A DNA stretch of 64,000 nucleotides, from positions 248,001-312,000 of the forward strand of contig NZ_CP049744.1 of the NCBI RefSeq assembly GCF_000760935.2, written 5' to 3'. The first letter of the stretch is position 1, and every line of letters begins with the position of its first letter. This DNA is from Rhodococcoides fascians A25f. Lineage in GTDB: Bacteria; Actinomycetota; Actinomycetes; Mycobacteriales; Mycobacteriaceae. Of this stretch, positions 7,442 through 15,398 are shown one piece after another. The translations under genes were made by a program, and so were the position numbers. The notes beneath the pieces are model-generated. The model did no database searches. It was not told the origin of the DNA and worked only from the letters and a program-made list of their open reading frames with translations.

Positions 7442-7999
7442 ATGGCGGATGCCGGTCCACCGATAGCAGCTATCGCTGCAGCCCTCCAGCAGGAACGACG
7501 ACGCGTCGGCCTCTCTCTGGCCGAGGTGGCTCGCCGTGCCGGTATTGCGAAGTCGACTCTGTCGCAACTGGAATCGGGAACCGGTAACCCGAGTCTCGAA
7601 ACGCTCTGGGCGCTCAGCGTCACATTGGGCGTGCCGTTCTCCAGGCTGGTCGAGCCCGCGAAGCAGTCGGTCCGCCTGATTCGAGCAGGAGAGGGGCCGA
7701 GATTCGCGTCGGACAGGGCGGACTACACGGCAACGCTGCTGGCGTCGTCACCGCCGAACGCGCGACGGGACATCTATCTGATCAGCGCGGACGTCGGCGA
7801 GCCGAGGCGCTCGGACCCGCACTCGCCGAATGTCGTCGAGCATGTGGTGCTCAGCGCAGGACGAGCGATGGTGGGGCCGACGGGGGAGGCCGTCGAACTG
7901 GTACCGGGCGACTATGTCGCCTACCCGGGCGATGTGCCGCACATCTTCGAGGCGCTGGAGCCGAACACCATGGCGGTGATGATCACCGAACACAGCTGA
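7442..7999 (+). CDS. XRE-family regulator with C-terminal cupin domain
   Basis: A 185-residue regulator. An XRE helix-turn-helix occupies about residues 9-65 (RRRVGLSLAEVARRAGIAKSTLSQLESGTGNPSLETLW), and a cupin_2 beta-barrel follows (HVVLSAGRAMVGPTGE...LVPGDYVAYPGDVPHIFEAL, residues about 130-175). Regulators of this design sense small molecules through the cupin. Next to azlCD they usually control the exporter, probably in response to amino acids. It is transcribed divergently from azlC and stands alone downstream. Confidence 0.88.
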   Translation: MADAGPPIAAIAAALQQERRRVGLSLAEVARRAGIAKSTLSQLESGTGNPSLETLWALSVTLGVPFSRLVEPAKQSVRLIRAGEGPRFASDRADYTATLLASSPPNARRDIYLISADVGEPRRSDPHSPNVVEHVVLSAGRAMVGPTGEAVELVPGDYVAYPGDVPHIFEALEPNTMAVMITEHS

Positions 8000-8166
8000 C
8001 GTGCGGGGAATAGTCGGCGACGGCACCTCGTTGGACTCTTTCGACGGCGTTCGCTTGGCAAGCCCCGGGCCTCACCCCATTTGTCGCTACGAGCGACCAC
8101 TCGCCGAGAGGCGTTTGCAGCGGACGTCGTCCCTACTTTTGTCCGTGTAGCGAAGGGACGAGATTC

Positions 8167-8994
8167 ATGGCACCCAAAACGTGGTTCATCACCGGTACAT
8201 CCAAGGGATTCGGTCGCGAGTGGGCGATCGCAGCCCTCGAACGTGGCGACCGGGTCGCAGCCACTGCTCGCAACACCGACACTCTGAAGGATCTCGTGGA
8301 GCAGTACGGCGACGCGATCCTGCCGATCGAGCTCGACGTCAACGATCGCGCGGCCGACTTCGCGGCCGTGCAGCAGGCCTACGACAAGTTCGGCTCACTT
8401 GACATCGTCATCAACAACGCCGGCTACGGTCAGTTCGGCATGATCGAGGAGATCTCCGAGGAGGACACCCGCGCGCAGATCGAGACCAACGTCTTCGGAG
8501 CGCTGTGGGTCACGCAGGCGGCGCTGCCGTTCATGCGTGAGCAGGGGAGTGGCCACATCTTTCAGGTGTCGTCCATCGGCGGAATCTCCGCATTCCCGAA
8601 TGTCGGTGCGTACCACGCCTCCAAGTGGGCCCTCGAGGGATTCAGTCAGGCTTTGGCCCAGGAGGTCGAAGACTTCGGTATCCACGTGACGCTGATCGAG
8701 CCGGGTGGGTTCTCCACAGACTGGTCCGGCCCGTCTGCCAAGAAGTCCACCGACATCGCCGCGTACGACCCGATTCGGGAAAAGGCCGCGAAGCTGCGCA
8801 GTGCCCGGCAGGCAACTCCCGGTGATCCGAGCGCAACACGGTCGGCACTGCTCAAGGTGATCGACGCCGAAAAGCCGCCACTGCGAGTCTTTTTCGGCGA
8901 TGCACCGCTGCAAATCGCGACGAAGGACTACGAGTCGCGACTGGCCAACTGGCGCGAATGGCAGCCTGTGGCCGTCGAGGCGCACGGAGGCTGA
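8167..8994 (+). CDS. Short-chain dehydrogenase/reductase
   Basis: A 275-residue classical SDR. The NAD(P) motif GTSKGFG is at residues 9-15, NNAG at about residue 82, the catalytic Ser in VSSIGG near residue 138, and the YHASK pair (Tyr, Lys) at about residues 151-155. The Arg in ATARNTDT after beta-2 suggests NADP(H) preference. The substrate is unknown. A ribosome-binding site (AAGGGACGAG) precedes the ATG. The gene is flanked by a terminator hairpin shared with the convergent response-regulator gene and has no obvious operon partner. Confidence 0.88.
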   Translation: MAPKTWFITGTSKGFGREWAIAALERGDRVAATARNTDTLKDLVEQYGDAILPIELDVNDRAADFAAVQQAYDKFGSLDIVINNAGYGQFGMIEEISEEDTRAQIETNVFGALWVTQAALPFMREQGSGHIFQVSSIGGISAFPNVGAYHASKWALEGFSQALAQEVEDFGIHVTLIEPGGFSTDWSGPSAKKSTDIAAYDPIREKAAKLRSARQATPGDPSATRSALLKVIDAEKPPLRVFFGDAPLQIATKDYESRLANWREWQPVAVEAHGG

Positions 8995-9011
8995 GCTTCG
9001 GCGGACCTGAA

Positions 9012-9067
9012 GGTTCACGATCGCATCCGATCGGCGGCTTCTCGCGCATCGAGATCGATCGTGAACC
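9012..9067. terminator. Hairpin between convergent SDR and response-regulator genes
   Basis: A perfect 12-bp stem (GGTTCACGATCG with CGATCGTGAACC) encloses a 32-base loop that can fold further. It lies 17 bases after the SDR stop and 11 bases after the stop of the opposing gene, as expected of a bidirectional terminator. Confidence 0.6.
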
Positions 9068-9078
9068 ACCGGGTGCGT

Positions 9079-9687
9079 CTACAGCCACCCGTTTTCGCGT
9101 GCGGACTTTATGGCCTCGAGTCGACTGGTCGAGCCCAGCTTGGTGATGGTGCTCGAGAGGTAGTTGCGTACGGTACCGGGACTCAGAAACAGCCGTTCGC
9201 CGATCTGTTTGGTGGACAGGCCCTGGTCGACGAGCCTCAACACATCGAGTTCGCGCTCTTTCAGTGGATTCGGCCCCGCCCGCAACGCCTCCGCAGCCAG
9301 GGCCGGATCGATGACGGTGTGTTTCGAGAACACCGCCTTGATGCCGGCAAAAAGGTGCACCGCGTCCGTGCTCTTGAGGAGATACCCATTCGCTCCAGCG
9401 GCCAAGGCATCGTGCACATGTCCGCTGCCGGGGAGCGCGGTCAGTAGCAGCACTGGGGTGCGATCATTCATTGCTCGAAGGGCGGCGGTGGCCTGGATGC
9501 CTGTCATCCCGGGCATGTCGATGTCCATCAGGACGAGGTCCGGGCGCAGGCGAGATACGGCATCGCATACTTCGTCTCCACGCGACACTCGACCGACCAC
9601 TTCTACGTCCGGGTCGGTGGACAGCAACACCTCGAATGCATCGGCGAGCAGTGCGACATCCTCGGCGAGCAACACTGTGATTGTCAT
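9079..9687 (-). CDS. NarL/LuxR-family response regulator
   Basis: A 202-residue response regulator. The receiver domain has the acidic pair (LLAEDVALL), the phospho-acceptor Asp in LVLMDIDMPG (about residue 55), the Thr in LLLTALPGSG and the Lys in GYLLKSTDA. The C-terminal LuxR helix-turn-helix is LKERELDVLRLVDQGLSTKQIGERLFLSPGTVRNYLSS. It overlaps the upstream histidine kinase gene by four bases, and both follow the ABC transporter genes. The arrangement suggests a DesK/DesR- or LiaRS-like system controlling its own exporter. Confidence 0.92.
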   Translation of the reverse strand: MTITVLLAEDVALLADAFEVLLSTDPDVEVVGRVSRGDEVCDAVSRLRPDLVLMDIDMPGMTGIQATAALRAMNDRTPVLLLTALPGSGHVHDALAAGANGYLLKSTDAVHLFAGIKAVFSKHTVIDPALAAEALRAGPNPLKERELDVLRLVDQGLSTKQIGERLFLSPGTVRNYLSSTITKLGSTSRLEAIKSARENGWL

Positions 9688-10838
9688 ACGTCTGCCTTTG
9701 CCCGCGGGATGGTGGCCACGACTCGAAACTCGGTACCCGCTACCGTCTTACCGGCTGTGAATCTGCCTCCGACGTTTTCCACCTGACGGGTCAGTGCAGC
9801 GATCCCGGTTCCCGTACCTGCGTCGGTCTCCTCACGTGTGACGCCGTCGTTGGTGAACTCGAAGACGTCGCAGTCCTTCTCAGCGGTGACTCGAACGGTG
9901 CACCTGCGTGGGTGAGCATGCTTGAGCATGTTGGTGGACGATTCGCGTACGACCGCGGCGAAGATGCGGTCCACGTCGCTGCCCGGCGGCGCTTCCACCG
10001 AGGTAAGGCAGTCGATGCCCAGCCGGGCACACATCGCTTCGACGGCTGCCAGCTCCGACACGAAGTCGTCGAGGATGGGTCCGCTGGTAATCCTCCTCAG
10101 ATCGGCCTGACCACTGTTGAGGACCTCGTGCACATGCCCGAGCTGCTCGCGGGCCTTCTCCGGCTGATTCTCGAACATCTGCAGTGCAGCCTGATTGCGT
10201 AGCTGCGCGGTCACCAGAGTTCGGCCGATGACGTCATGCAAATCCCGCGAAATCCTATGTCGCTCAGCATCGACGAGCAGCCTGGCAACCTGTTCACGAG
10301 ACGCCCGCAAAGCGTCGAGTGCCAGTGCAAGCTCGGTGAGTACGATCAGCACCACAGTCGTACACGTGTTGAACAACGTGATTCCGAACGCCTCTAGGGG
10401 CTCAGCGCGGTCCACGCCGACAGTGACAACGGTCGCAATGACGAACACACCGCCGACGACGGCTGGTGCCCAGCGCCCACGTACCAAGGTCGCCGCGATC
10501 GCCACCGACATCGCGCTCATCTCCCAGACCTCGGAAAGCGGGACGAGGACGATGCCGAGCGGAATGGCGATCCATGCCGCCACCGTCAGCCGTGAATCGA
10601 CGCGTCCCAGTACCGACATGCGTTGTGCCAGCACCAGGATCACCGCAATGAAGACGACCATCGCTGCGGCCAGGAGAGCAAGCCCGTATCCGATGCTTTC
10701 CCGGTGATCGAACACCGTTGTCAGTGAAATGAACGTGAACAGCGCGACGACGAACCAACTCGCAATGAACGCGACCAACGCGCTGGGGAACCGCTCGTTG
10801 CGTCGGGCATCGGTTTTCTGCGTGGTCACTGCTGTCAC
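9684..10838 (-). CDS. HisKA_3-type sensor histidine kinase
   Basis: A membrane sensor kinase of about 384 residues. Five to six hydrophobic helices fill the first 170 residues, with no sizeable extracellular loop, so it probably senses within the membrane. The DesK-type phospho-acceptor box is ERHRISRDLHDVIGRTL, and the ATPase part has the N box (VVRESSTNMLKHAH), then FEFTNDG and GTGTGIAAL. The GTG at 10838 follows GGAG by three bases, and GTG 10829 is an alternative. Further upstream codons run towards the permease stop. Confidence 0.88.
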   Translation of the reverse strand: MTAVTTQKTDARRNERFPSALVAFIASWFVVALFTFISLTTVFDHRESIGYGLALLAAAMVVFIAVILVLAQRMSVLGRVDSRLTVAAWIAIPLGIVLVPLSEVWEMSAMSVAIAATLVRGRWAPAVVGGVFVIATVVTVGVDRAEPLEAFGITLFNTCTTVVLIVLTELALALDALRASREQVARLLVDAERHRISRDLHDVIGRTLVTAQLRNQAALQMFENQPEKAREQLGHVHEVLNSGQADLRRITSGPILDDFVSELAAVEAMCARLGIDCLTSVEAPPGSDVDRIFAAVVRESSTNMLKHAHPRRCTVRVTAEKDCDVFEFTNDGVTREETDAGTGTGIAALTRQVENVGGRFTAGKTVAGTEFRVVATIPRAKADV

Positions 10839-10902
10839 TTTCTCCGGTGAGGAACCCACACTATCGACGACGCCTCCGCGCTGGGCAACCGTGACCTGTA
10901 TG

Positions 10903-11685
10903 TCACTGGCGGCCGGTCGCCCCAGCGAATCGTCGGACGGCGGCGAAGGAGAATCCGAAGAACCAGGCTGCGACGTTGATGAGGGCACCTGCGAGCGAGG
11001 CGTGAGATCCGTCGAGGTTGTAGCCGTCGGTCAGCGCGTAGCGGGCCAACGTCGCCACACCGTAAAGCGGTGTCACCTGTGCGACGGCGAGCATGCCGCC
11101 AGAAAGCGGGATGAAGATGTTGCCGAGGAAGGCGAGGCCGGTCATGACGACGCCAGGAACGTGGGTGACGACCTCGGGTGGCAGCAGCATCCCCAGCACA
11201 AGGCCGAGGGCGGAGAAGATGGCAGATCCGATCCAGGCCACGACGAGGCCGGTGATCCACACGATCGCGTCGGCGCGGGCTCCGGTGAGTGCTCCGAGGA
11301 TGCCGACCACGATGACCGGGATGGCCGCGTACACCTGGCAGGCGATGATGCGCGATGCGACGTAGCCGCCGGCACCCAAGGGCGACAGGCGAATTGTCCG
11401 CAGCCAGCCGTTGGCCTTCTCGTTCGAGATGCCCGCGGCCCGCGAGATGGTGCCGATCGACGCACCGTAGACGGCGATTCCGATCATCATCCAGGTCTGA
11501 AAGTTGCCGTGCGGCAGATCGACTCCGGCGCTGGGCTCGACGACGCGGAACAGGGCGAGGTAGAGCACGGCGGGCAGCGCGACGGTGAAGATCAGATTCT
11601 GTGGGGTGATCTGCCTGCGGATGTCGTGCAGTACGAACGTGGGGTGTAGTCCGCGGCGGGGGCGTAGTGATGTCGTAGTGGTCAT
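10903..11685 (-). CDS. ABC-2 type exporter permease
   Basis: A 260-residue membrane protein with six predicted helices and the ABC2 layout: an N-terminal cytoplasmic arm (RRGLHPTFVLHDIRRQ), the GNFQTWMMIGIAVYGASIGTISRAAGISNEKANGWLRTIRLSPLG coupling region, and the PLSGGMLAVAQVTPLYGVATLARYAL motif near the C-terminus. It is the membrane half of an exporter for a drug, peptide or lipid and lies nine bases downstream of its ATPase. The two-component genes follow 64 bases later on the same strand, so all four probably share transcripts. Confidence 0.9.
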   Translation of the reverse strand: MTTTTSLRPRRGLHPTFVLHDIRRQITPQNLIFTVALPAVLYLALFRVVEPSAGVDLPHGNFQTWMMIGIAVYGASIGTISRAAGISNEKANGWLRTIRLSPLGAGGYVASRIIACQVYAAIPVIVVGILGALTGARADAIVWITGLVVAWIGSAIFSALGLVLGMLLPPEVVTHVPGVVMTGLAFLGNIFIPLSGGMLAVAQVTPLYGVATLARYALTDGYNLDGSHASLAGALINVAAWFFGFSFAAVRRFAGATGRQ

Positions 11686-11694
11686 CGGATGTCC

Positions 11695-12642
11695 TCAGTT
11701 CTGGTGAGTGCGGTCGGTCAGCGCCGAGAATGCTTCGTCGAGTGAGGCCGACACGATCGCGATATCGGTCGCGGAGGTCGACGTGCTCAGTGCGCGCACC
11801 ACGGGGTCGGTATCGGTGCACACGAAGCGGAACCGGCCGTTGGCGAGTTCCTGCAGTCGCGAGCCGGTTTGCGCTGCAACGAATTCGGCCTCGGAGCGTG
11901 GCAGGTTGGCGTCGACGGTCCGATTGGAGACGGTGGCCTTGATCTGGGCCACCGTGCCGTCGGCGACGAGGGCACCGTCGACGATGACGACGATTCGATC
12001 GGCGAAGTCCTGTGCCTCTTCGAGGTAGTGGGTTGCGAACATGACGGTCGTGCCGTTGGCTGCCTGCGCGCGAATCGCCTGCCAGAAGTGCTTGCGCGCA
12101 GTGACATCCATGCCGGCGGTCGGCTCGTCGAGCAGTAGTAGCTCGGGGTTGGAGAGCAATGCGAGGGCGAACCGCACCTTCTGCTGTTCGCCACCAGAGC
12201 ATTTCGATACGCGTCGATTCACCAGTTCACCGAGCCCGGCGCGGGTGATCGCGGCGGCAGGATCGGCCCCGATGTACAGCGAGCCCATCATCGCGACCAG
12301 TGCGCCGACAGTGACGTCCGGCAACAGTCCACCGGACTGCAGTACCGCTGCGCTGCGTCCTGTCGACGCGGCGGTCAGCGGATCGGTGCCGAGCACCTCG
12401 ATGGTGCCGCCGTCCGGTTCGGTGAGTCCGAGGATCATGTCGATCGTCGTGCTCTTGCCTGCGCCGTTCGGCCCGAGAAACGCCACAACCTGCCCGCGGG
12501 GAATCGAGAGGTTCAACTCGCGAACGGCGCGGAACTTCGAGCCCGTGGAGTCGCTGAACGACTTGTGGACACCGGTGGCGTGTACCGCGAATGCTGTCTC
12601 GGTACCCACCGCCTCGGTGCGAGTCGAATTCTGCGTGATCAT
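11695..12642 (-). CDS. ABC exporter ATP-binding protein (DrrA-like)
   Basis: A 315-residue ATPase. Walker A is GPNGAGKST, the Q-loop lies in VLQSGGLLP, the signature is CSGGEQQ (Cys replaces the usual Leu), Walker B is LLLLDEPTAGMD and the H-loop is FATHYLEEA. A C-terminal extension of about 90 residues is typical of DrrA/CcmA-type exporters. With the next gene it forms a two-subunit exporter. The promoter should lie in the 279 bases upstream, where tandem TGTCACGT motifs and a dyad occur. Confidence 0.9.
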   Translation of the reverse strand: MITQNSTRTEAVGTETAFAVHATGVHKSFSDSTGSKFRAVRELNLSIPRGQVVAFLGPNGAGKSTTIDMILGLTEPDGGTIEVLGTDPLTAASTGRSAAVLQSGGLLPDVTVGALVAMMGSLYIGADPAAAITRAGLGELVNRRVSKCSGGEQQKVRFALALLSNPELLLLDEPTAGMDVTARKHFWQAIRAQAANGTTVMFATHYLEEAQDFADRIVVIVDGALVADGTVAQIKATVSNRTVDANLPRSEAEFVAAQTGSRLQELANGRFRFVCTDTDPVVRALSTSTSATDIAIVSASLDEAFSALTDRTHQN

Positions 12643-12780
12643 GTGTGTTCCCTTCGCTCTTTCGTCTGTGGATCTTCAGCCGTGTTCCTCGGCGACACAT
12701 CAGACTCTCCACCTAGAAGAAAGCGCAGGTCAACGCCAATTGCCAGGTCGTTTCGGCCGTCATGGCGAACTGCTGACATC

Positions 12781-12877
12781 TGTCACGTGCAACTACGGAC
12801 CAGGTGTCACGTAAGTGCCCCGATGCAGGGATTCACGCCCCTCGTGGGGATTCACACCGCCTAGAGCGGGCGTGAAT
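12781..12877. promoter_or_regulatory. Repeats upstream of the ABC exporter operon
   Basis: Two direct TGTCACGT octamers (12781-12788 and 12805-12812, 24 bases apart) are followed by an inverted repeat, ATTCACGCCC (12831-12840) and GGGCGTGAAT (12868-12877). The first could be a response-regulator tandem site for the exporter operon. The second may be an operator or terminator-like element near the divergent acetyltransferase. Function is inferred from symmetry and place only. Confidence 0.35.
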
Positions 12878-12921
12878 GACGATGAAGGGCGTGGATTGGG
12901 TAGTGGACTTATCGTGGCGTG

Positions 12922-13452
12922 ATGGAAATCGGATTCGCCGCGGGTTCGTATACGGTCCGTGAGGTCGATGGCGGAGACACCACCGAGCGGTTCCTGGCCG
13001 TGTTCAACAGCAACCCCGAGTTCCTCGACGCGAGTACGTTGCACACCGGTGTCACCGTCTTCACCGAGGTGGATGTCGAGAAATTTCTCTGGCACAACAC
13101 GGTCATGGAGAACTCTCACTGCCTGGTGATTCGTGCATCAGAACGAATCGTGGGCGTGATGACGTTGCTGGTTCCGCATCCCCGCGAAGGCCAACCGTGG
13201 GTGGGGAGTCTGATCGTCGACGGGGAACTAGAGCATGAGCGTGTGGCGAATCCGGTGCTGGCGGAGCTCGAGCGCATTCTTGTGGCACAGGGGTGGACCC
13301 ATGTGTTCGTGGGTCCGATGGTGAGCATGGTCGAGAGCATCGGATGGTGGCGTTCACTCGGCTATCTGCCGGTCGAACGGCGACTGGACAACGACAAACG
13401 CAAAGTCGAGGTCCACAGAAAAGCGTTGCGGTCTATCAGTTCTCCGGAGTGA
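12922..13452 (+). CDS. GNAT-like N-acetyltransferase
   Basis: A protein of about 176 residues with a GNAT-type layout: SHCLVIRASERIVGVMTLLVPHPREGQPWVGSLIVDGELEHERVANPVLAELERIL covers the beta-4/beta-5 region and helix 3, and MVESIGWWRSLGYLPVERRL is the C-terminal motif. The pyrophosphate loop (Q/RxxGxG) is poorly conserved, so activity is less certain than for the other GNATs here. The ATG at 12922 directly follows a GTG at 12919. The 3' end overlaps the opposing 128-residue protein gene by 17 bases. Confidence 0.65.
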   Translation: MEIGFAAGSYTVREVDGGDTTERFLAVFNSNPEFLDASTLHTGVTVFTEVDVEKFLWHNTVMENSHCLVIRASERIVGVMTLLVPHPREGQPWVGSLIVDGELEHERVANPVLAELERILVAQGWTHVFVGPMVSMVESIGWWRSLGYLPVERRLDNDKRKVEVHRKALRSISSPE

Positions 13453-13822
13453 GCGCCGTGATGTTCGACGACGTCCGATCATCGGTGTCGGCCGTCTCGT
13501 CGAAGTAGCGACGAAAGAGCATCCGCATCGATTCGATGACGTCGATGTGCTGCTGAAGAATCACGTCGAGAGACCGATCGGTGCCGGTGGCTTTCGCGAG
13601 GAACTTGTCACGCAACGCCTGTGCGGACGGCAAGTCACCCCAAGAAGTGACCACGGCCAGCTTTGTCGCGTCGATCTTCATCTTGTCGAGATGCTCGAGG
13701 TAGGTGACGCAAGCGGCGTCGCATTTCGCGGCCACATCGGCTGGAATGGTGATCATGCCGGCTTCCGCTTGGGCGTTGAGGCCCTGCCAGTGGGCGATGA
13801 GGTTCGGATGGGCGTCGGTCAT
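13436..13822 (-). CDS. Small helical protein of unknown function, module copy 1
   Basis: A 128-residue soluble protein, mostly helical by pattern, with no signal peptide. Conserved points are ITIPADVAAKCDAACVTYLEHL (two Cys four residues apart), TGTDRSLDVILQQH and IESMRMLFRRYFDE, then an acidic tail. It is closely related to the protein at 17829-18215, with identical length. It lies 26 bases downstream of a DUF3558 lipoprotein gene. I do not recognise a characterised family and there is no WXG motif. The constant pairing suggests the two proteins act together, perhaps across the membrane. Confidence 0.8.
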   Translation of the reverse strand: MTDAHPNLIAHWQGLNAQAEAGMITIPADVAAKCDAACVTYLEHLDKMKIDATKLAVVTSWGDLPSAQALRDKFLAKATGTDRSLDVILQQHIDVIESMRMLFRRYFDETADTDDRTSSNITALTPEN

Positions 13823-13848
13823 AGTCTGAACATCCTCGGATCGCAGGT

Positions 13849-14400
13849 CTAGTTGGGTAGCTCGGAATCGAGGCTGGCGGTGAGTTCGCTGAGTTCAGTG
13901 CAAGGGTCGTACGGTACGAGATCGACCAATGCGCTCGTGTTCAGTGTCGTCATGATCAGTTCGGCCCCAACAGTGAAGGCAGCGCCGCAATTGAAGGACG
14001 CGTCGGCACCGACCTGCTGATACTGAGTGGCGTCGCGTGTTCCCACTCGAACGGACCGGAGTCGGTCGAACTTGCTCGGATCGTCGATGTAGTCGATATC
14101 TTCCAATCCGACGAATATCGAGAAGTAGTACTTGCTATCCGATGGCTGGCTCTCCCATCCACAGATCTTGAATCCGTTTTGATCGCGTCCGAACACTCCC
14201 GACTCCTTCGTCTCCACGTTCAATCCCGCTCGCTCGATGGCCTCGTCGGGGATGGAGCAGGGATCCCATGGCGTAGTGGGGGCCGCGACGGTGCTGCTGG
14301 TCTGGACCCCGGGTGACGGCTGCCCTGCAGTGGCACCTGAGCAGCCAGTGAGCAGCACAAGCGCCACTGCTGCCGGTACCGATCGACGTGCTCCACGCAT
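13849..14400 (-). CDS. DUF3558 lipoprotein, module copy 1
   Basis: A 183-residue lipoprotein. The signal peptide ends in the lipobox LLTGC (Cys20), and a Ser/Thr-rich linker follows. The DUF3558 domain begins with TPWDPCSIPDEAIERAGLN and contains paired cysteines (WDPC, KICGWE, FNCG, YDPC). DUF3558 proteins are exported, lipid-anchored proteins of mycolata with unknown function. The start at ATG 14400 gives a standard short n-region with two Arg. The same gene order and spacing recur at 18242-18793. Confidence 0.87.
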   Translation of the reverse strand: MRGARRSVPAAVALVLLTGCSGATAGQPSPGVQTSSTVAAPTTPWDPCSIPDEAIERAGLNVETKESGVFGRDQNGFKICGWESQPSDSKYYFSIFVGLEDIDYIDDPSKFDRLRSVRVGTRDATQYQQVGADASFNCGAAFTVGAELIMTTLNTSALVDLVPYDPCTELSELTASLDSELPN

Positions 14401-14650
14401 TGCCTCACCTGTTCTCGCGAAAGTCCCATCTGCTTGGACGCAGGCCAGCTGTTTTCGGTTCCCGGGACGGGCCAGGTACCAGCTACGCGCCTGATGCTGG
14501 GATTGCCGGTTTATTTCACGATCCGGGGCGTGGATCGAGGGGCCGGCCATCGTAGGCACATCGCTCGTCGCAGTTGGTAGGGCAGACCCCCGAATATTGT
14601 GTAGTGCGTGCGGCACTGTGCCGCGTCGACGAAACAGATTCAATTACTGC

Positions 14651-15370
14651 ATGATTCGAGATGACGCACCGGCGGTCCGGCTCGACGATGTCCGGAAGGT
14701 GCACGGCGAGGGCCATCGTGCAGTCACAGCTCTCGACGGAGTGTCGATGGACTTCGCGAGGGGTAGTTTCACTGCGATCATGGGACCCTCGGGCTCGGGT
14801 AAGTCGACGCTGCTGCACTGCGCAGCAGGTCTGGATCGTCCGACCAGTGGCATCGTCACGATTGCGGGCACCGACATCGCCCAACTCAACGAGAAGGCGC
14901 GCACCGAATTGCGTCGCCGCCGGGTGGGATTCGTATTTCAGGCGTTCAATCTGGTGAATTCGTTGACCGCAGCGCAAAACATCGAGTTACCAGCACGATT
15001 CGCTGGGTCTCGTATTCCGGCGAGTGAAGTGACGGCGGCGTTGGCGGCAGTGGGGCTCGAGGATCGCGCGTTCCATCGTCCTGCCGAATTGTCGGGCGGT
15101 CAGCAGCAACGAGTTGCCCTGGCGCGGGCCCTCATCACCCGGCCGGACGTTCTCTTCGCGGACGAACCGACCGGTGCCCTGGACTCGCGCTCATCGAAAG
15201 ATGTTCTGTCGCTGATGCGCACGTTCGTCGACGATCACCAGCAGACCACTCTGATGGTCACGCACGACCCACTTGCCGCTTCTTACGCCGACGTAGCAAT
15301 CTTTCTCAAGACGGGCTCATCGTCGATTCCTTGGAGATCGAACGGGAGCGACCGGACATTGCGGCCGTGA
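14651..15370 (+). CDS. MacB/LolD-type ABC ATPase with a 3' frameshift
   Basis: A 239-residue ATPase as read. Walker A is GPSGSGKST, Q-loop FVFQAFNLVNSLTA, signature LSGGQQQR, Walker B VLFADEPTGALD and H-loop MVTHDP. After SYADVAIF the frame turns to an unrelated tail and stops at 15368. From about 15311 a second frame reads QDGLIVDSLEIERER and then an ordinary family C-terminus ending AARMAGLDG, with its stop at 15400-15402 overlapping the permease start as ATGA. One base appears to be missing near 15300-15312. All catalytic motifs precede the shift, so some activity may remain. A sequencing error is possible. Confidence 0.82.
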   Translation: MIRDDAPAVRLDDVRKVHGEGHRAVTALDGVSMDFARGSFTAIMGPSGSGKSTLLHCAAGLDRPTSGIVTIAGTDIAQLNEKARTELRRRRVGFVFQAFNLVNSLTAAQNIELPARFAGSRIPASEVTAALAAVGLEDRAFHRPAELSGGQQQRVALARALITRPDVLFADEPTGALDSRSSKDVLSLMRTFVDDHQQTTLMVTHDPLAASYADVAIFLKTGSSSIPWRSNGSDRTLRP

Positions 15371-15398
15371 TTGCCGCTCGCATGGCCGGACTGGACGG

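Noticed and set aside
8129..8159. GTCCCT/AGGGAC inverted repeat before the SDR gene
   Set aside because: Only six base pairs and overlapping the ribosome-binding site. It is too weak to call a riboswitch or operator.
10835..12202. Minus-strand frame of 455 codons across the ABC exporter genes
   Set aside because: Arg/His-rich out-of-frame product. The ATPase and permease frames carry all the motifs.
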